From Asparagopsis taxiformis (Eukaryota > Rhodophyta > Florideophyceae > Bonnemaisoniales > Bonnemaisoniaceae): 64,000 bases of DNA. The notes beneath the pieces were generated by a model that did no database searches, was not told the origin of the DNA, and saw only the letters and a list, made by a program, of their open reading frames with translations. The position numbers and the translations under genes were made by a program. The stretch is from the NCBI GenBank assembly GCA_030407315.1, contig JALQPE010002459.1, positions 18,147-82,146 of the forward strand. The letters are read 5' to 3'. Positions within the stretch are counted from its first letter, which is position 1. Each line of letters starts with the position of its first letter. This document shows positions 63,056 through 64,000 of the stretch, piece by piece.

Positions 63056-63479
63056 CCTGTTCACATCCTTCACTCCATCAGCTGATCATCTTCCGCACCA
63101 CACGTCCATATTCTTTCTCGCAGATTTCTGTTTTCCAACCCTATCCATAGTAAACTCTGCATTGACATCTTATCGACCATTCTCCCTGCAAAGTGCTCCA
63201 TAGCTCAATTCTTCTCACAGTTCTCCGAATGTAACGTCTGCGTTCCCCTTCAACTCGCCGCTATCTTTATTTGCATCTGCTGTCATCAGAAAAGCTCATC
63301 TCACTGGCTGCGAGGACATGCTTTCTGCTCATCCAGCCAACTGTTTCAACAATGCGTCCTCTCCAGGAGTAGGCTCCAACCCGATGTCGCTTCTATCACT
63401 CTGGCTGGAGAAATGGTCTCTTCTATTCACAGTCCTCTCTAGACGTGATCTTTGCTTTTGACATTTGTCAGTCGTTCTC
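63056..63479. other. No gene; right flank of the Gypsy pair
   Basis: Pyrimidine-rich unique sequence leading to the promoter of micro-protein copy 7. Confidence 0.4.
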
Positions 63480-63486
63480 TATAAAA
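63480..63486 (+). promoter_or_regulatory. TATA box of micro-protein copy 7
   Basis: TATAAAA, 91-97 bp upstream of the ATG at 63577. Confidence 0.55.
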
Positions 63487-63576
63487 CCCCGTCGCATACT
63501 TGCAGGTTTAGCATCATCCGACATTCAGACAACCCAAATTTCAATCCATCACTCAAAAAAGCTAGCGCTCTTCGAC

Positions 63577-63711
63577 ATGAACTGTTTTGTGACGTTTGCC
63601 CGACCCTTTCTTTCGCGTTCTTCATCCGAATTTATCGACTCGATTGTCGATTTTGCCGACAACAAGGAAAAGAAGGACAAGAATACTTCCAATGCAACGC
63701 AGGCTGCCTAG
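63577..63711 (+). CDS. Micro-protein with conserved NTSNATQAA C-terminus, copy 7 (44 residues)
   Basis: Begins MNCFVTFARPFLSRSSSEFI and ends KKDKNTSNATQAA, then TAG. It has the clearest promoter of the set. PFL, S-x-x-F-x-D and V-D-F align with copy 2, showing that similarity extends beyond the tail. A longer in-frame start at 63445 lies upstream of the TATA box and is therefore unlikely. Function unknown. Confidence 0.5.
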   Translation: MNCFVTFARPFLSRSSSEFIDSIVDFADNKEKKDKNTSNATQAA

Positions 63712-64000
63712 AGTCCCAAATTCAACACAACTCTGGACTGATATCGACGATGAACTGGACACAGCGCGACTTGGAGCATCCCAACGTATAGTGGCGAAGC
63801 ACTGTCAGGATGCTAATAAGAGGCAGCCTGTCGTAGAGACCGCTGCCGGTCACGAGATAGAAGATTATACTTAACCAACTGAGCAAACTGAATAAACTGA
63901 AGGAGGTACTCGCAAGAGACACTGTTCTAACAAGCACATCAAATTCGAAAATGTAAAATGTTCGACCGATTAAATAAAAAAACTACATTTTTCAAATCCA

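Overview
The window is eukaryotic nuclear DNA. It holds complete LTR retrotransposons, a split tRNA gene with an intron after the anticodon loop, TATA-driven short genes and almost no dense coding outside the mobile elements. My best guess for the host is a repeat-rich, intron-poor alga, possibly a florideophyte red alga. That is inference from style only; no sequence here fixes the species.

Layout. (1) 1-7.1 kb: the N-terminal half of a Plavaka/KDZ-type DNA transposase runs off the left edge. It is followed by three tandem-repeat blocks (about 226 bp, 24 bp, 43 bp) and a GC-rich 710-codon reading frame of unknown function that ends in a perfect 14-residue coiled-coil repeat. (2) 7.8-8.9 kb: two divergent members of a small secreted cysteine-rich family. 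(3) 14.8-20.7 kb: complete Copia element (Copia-1, + strand). (4) 22.6-28.4 kb: complete chromodomain Gypsy element (Gypsy-1, - strand) with frameshifts. (5) 28.9-34.8 kb: complete Copia element (Copia-2, - strand) with one frameshift. (6) 34.8-40.7 kb: a near-perfect inverted repeat with 2.46-kb arms; each arm carries an identical third member of the secreted family. (7) 42.2 kb: tRNA-Lys(CUU) with a 21-nt intron. (8) 52.0-63.1 kb: two nearly identical intact chromodomain Gypsy elements joined tail to tail, 7 bp apart.

The most interesting non-transposon content is two gene families that I do not recognise. The first is a secreted family with a fixed cysteine scaffold (C-x9/10-C-x-C-x19-C-x14/19-C-x23/25-C). 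It has four gene copies here and three distinct sequences. The second is a dispersed family of very short proteins (41-50 residues, seven copies) that all end at or near NTSNATQAA followed at once by a stop. They differ mainly at synonymous codon positions, and most have a TATA-like box 75-155 bp upstream of the ATG. They lie in the otherwise featureless stretches between transposons.

The elements are self-contained: gag binds RNA, and pol supplies protease, reverse transcriptase, RNase H and integrase. Copia-1 adds a primer site matching the anticodon arm of initiator tRNA-Met and a perfect hairpin over the gag stop codon. No rRNA, CRISPR or bacterial-type operon is present.
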